From assembly GCF_000814765.1 (NCBI RefSeq), contig NZ_JWIC01000006.1, positions 400,460 to 464,459 on the forward strand: a stretch of 64,000 nucleotides of DNA. Direction: 5' to 3'. A program made the position numbers and the translations under genes. Source of the stretch: Pseudoalteromonas luteoviolacea. Lineage in GTDB: Bacteria; Pseudomonadota; Gammaproteobacteria; Enterobacterales; Alteromonadaceae. A model generated the notes under the pieces. It searched no databases, had not been told where the DNA came from, and was given only the letters and a program-made list of their open reading frames with translations. Of this stretch, positions 62,547-64,000 are shown one piece after another (the first letter of the stretch is position 1; each line of letters starts with the position of its first letter).

Positions 62547-63041
62547 ATGTTTGCAAGGTTATTAACAATAACAACAGCACTCGTATCGTTAAGTGGTTGC
62601 GTATCTCACGTATATCAGCCATACAATCTTTTAAGTGGAGGCTTTTCGGAAAAGAAAGTGAGTGAGAAGCACTATTCAGTTCAATATAAAGGGAATTCGA
62701 ATTTAAAGCTCCAGAAGACACTCGATTTTACTTTGTTGCGTGCCGCAGTTATAGCGCATAAATCAGGTGCGCCAAGCTTTATGTCTAGTCAAGTCAATGC
62801 AAAAACGACTTATGTCCATGGTCAATATGGCACCTCAGAAATCACAGATGCAACTGTCGACATTGAGTTATTGAATTACAATGTTCGTTCGTCTAAATCA
62901 GGTTGTTGGATAAAGCCTCCTAAAAAAGAACAAAACCAAAGATATCCCAGATTTATACATGATACGGCTTCATGTATTGAAGAGTTGAAAGAAAAGCTAG
63001 ATTTGACCGATGATCAAATTTACAGGGAGAGTCAAAGCTGA
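62547..63041 (+). CDS. Lipoprotein of the CC0125/CC1285-like group
   Basis: A 164-aa lipoprotein: signal segment and lipobox Leu-Ser-Gly-Cys18. The next part (Leu-Ser-Gly-Gly-Phe-Ser-Glu ... Tyr-Ser-Val-Gln-Tyr-Lys-Gly-Asn ... Leu-Leu-Arg-Ala-Ala) is the family core as I recall it. Function unknown. Its stop lies just before the 8-bp tandem repeat. Confidence 0.75.
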   Translation: MFARLLTITTALVSLSGCVSHVYQPYNLLSGGFSEKKVSEKHYSVQYKGNSNLKLQKTLDFTLLRAAVIAHKSGAPSFMSSQVNAKTTYVHGQYGTSEITDATVDIELLNYNVRSSKSGCWIKPPKKEQNQRYPRFIHDTASCIEELKEKLDLTDDQIYRESQS

Positions 63042-63046
63042 GCTTT

Positions 63047-63118
63047 AAAGTAATAAAGTAATAAAGTAATAAAGTAATAAAGTAATAAAGTAATAAAGTA
63101 ATAAAGTAATAAAGTAAT
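63047..63118. repeat. Nine tandem copies of an 8-bp repeat (AAAGTAAT)
   Basis: The unit AAAGTAAT is repeated nine times without interruption between the lipoprotein stop and the next gene. Such a repeat is prone to slippage; as 8 is not a multiple of 3, any change would also alter the spacing to the next ribosome site. Confidence 0.9.
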
Positions 63119-63153
63119 GTGAAACAGGCACAATTTATTTTAAGGAGAGAAAT

Positions 63154-63582
63154 TTGAGATTTTCAGAAAAGGAAATGATTAGTGCGTTAATTGAATTAAA
63201 GGAAAATGAAAAAACCTGTCTATGGCTTTTGTGCTGCATTTTTTTCTTTGATCCAGCTGTTTCTATGTATTTTTTATTTGCAGAAATTGGAGGTGCACTT
63301 TTTATAATGCTAGCAATTCCTCCTGCTGTGGTTGGCTTTGCTGCTAGATTTGTTGGTCGTAGTTACAAGCTAAAGCATCGTTTACCTGTTGGGTGTCTCG
63401 GTGCCTTAGTTCATTTGGTAGGTTGTTACCTCCTAAGCTTTAACCCATTTATCTACCTAATGGCACCTGTAGCGTTTGTTATTTCTGCTAGTGTTGCAAA
63501 GGTTAAACTTGAAAGAGTTCATATTTGGGCATTAGATCAAGAAGAACTGGGAAAAATTAATACGAATAAACCGCTAAACTAG
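63154..63582 (+). CDS. Small membrane protein, unknown
   Basis: A 142-aa protein starting at TTG 63154 (AAGGAGAG upstream). About three to four hydrophobic segments (residues ~22-42, 44-65, 85-108) and a charged C-terminus. No family recognised. Confidence 0.6.
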   Translation: MRFSEKEMISALIELKENEKTCLWLLCCIFFFDPAVSMYFLFAEIGGALFIMLAIPPAVVGFAARFVGRSYKLKHRLPVGCLGALVHLVGCYLLSFNPFIYLMAPVAFVISASVAKVKLERVHIWALDQEELGKINTNKPLN

Positions 63583-64000
63583 AATAAAAGTAAATAAGAT
63601 CGTTGCCCGAATTCAACATGCAAGTGCACCACATATAAAAACAAGATAGAAATAAGGCACTTCTCAGATTTTGCTAATGAAATGTGCGGCCAATTACATT
63701 TTAGGAGTTAAGAAATGTCTTATGAACATCTGAACAGCTTTGAACGAAAGGCAATCTTTTATTGCTATTAAAAAGTAATATGGGACAGACACAAATTGTT
63801 TGCTTAAACCAAGTTACTTAACCATTGTTTAAATATCCAGTTTTAACTTTTTGAATAAAGGAATGACCAGAGAAAGAAAAGCACTTATCGATTTGTCGTC
63901 AACGTCTTATTACCCCTTAATAGCACGGTGTGTACGCCGTGCTTTTTTGTGTGGAGAGGATAAAAAATGTAAAGAGGATGGAAAAGAGTATGGATGAAAA
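63583..64000. other. Intergenic stretch at the right edge
   Basis: About 420 bases. A short frame ATG 63716 to 63772 with a ribosome site (TAGGAG) encodes 18 residues beginning Met-Ser-Tyr-Glu-His-Leu, similar to the first residues of IS30-type transposases and then broken by a stop; it may be a remnant. A terminator (63922-63948) follows. Confidence 0.4.
63922..63948 (+). terminator. Terminator near the right edge
   Basis: AGCACGG-TGTGTACG-CCGTGCT followed by TTTTT. Confidence 0.8.

Noticed and set aside
63047..63118. Tandem 8-bp repeat as a CRISPR array or origin iterons
   Set aside because: Units are contiguous without spacers and there is no replication gene nearby.
63716..63772. 18-codon frame resembling the start of an IS30-type transposase
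   Set aside because: Too short to call a mobile element; could be chance, noted only in the intergenic entry.

Overview
The window is chromosomal DNA of a Gammaproteobacterium, most likely Alteromonadales and probably Pseudoalteromonas. This is an inference from the moderately AT-rich composition, the thrS-infC-rpmI-rplT order with an ATT-initiated infC, a DUF3010 gene and the style of the proteins. No rRNA, tRNA or CRISPR array was seen.

Positions 1 to about 43395 are a Mu-like (transposable, long-tailed) prophage whose other end lies left of the window. From about 29.2 kb rightward (+ strand) run ner, an unknown gene, a DUF3102-like gene, the DDE transposase A, the AAA+ ATPase B, GemA/Gp16, a Mor-type activator, small early genes, then lysis, terminase, portal and MuF, ending about 270 bp before the phage terminus. 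From 22.4 kb leftward (- strand) run protease/scaffold, decoration, capsid, gp36, gpG, tail tube, frameshifted tail chaperones, tape measure, tail-tip genes, a giant J protein and a tail fibre that runs off the left edge. The late region is therefore split into two divergent arms around a central early/moron block. Three late transcription units each carry the same dyad (GTAAAA-CA-TTTTAC followed by CCTAA) 66-73 bp before the first start codon, a strong candidate for the Mor-type activator site.

Moron cargo sits in two places. (i) 10.26-13.47 kb, between tape measure and tail tip: a membrane/coiled-coil protein, an 86-aa protein and a Cys/His-motif protein, possible defence genes. (ii) 22.7-28.7 kb: three small + strand genes, and, co-directional with the repressor, a cell-envelope set (secreted protein, an 898-aa beta-propeller sensor with a histidine-kinase ATPase domain but no visible phospho-acceptor His, a YecR-like lipoprotein and a possible papain-fold protein) that would be expressed in the lysogen.

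The prophage interrupts an RND efflux pump gene after about 257 codons. Its membrane-fusion partner and a divergent TetR regulator with three phased operators are intact. Then follow host genes: an ABC exporter, DUF3010, an EEP-family hydrolase, thrS (with an anticodon-like leader hairpin), infC, rpmI, rplT, an SDR, an M14 peptidase, an MBL hydrolase, an Lrp regulator, a SulP transporter, a cupin, a LysR regulator, a frameshifted cytochrome b561, YceI, and at the right edge a lipoprotein, an 8-bp tandem repeat and a small membrane protein.
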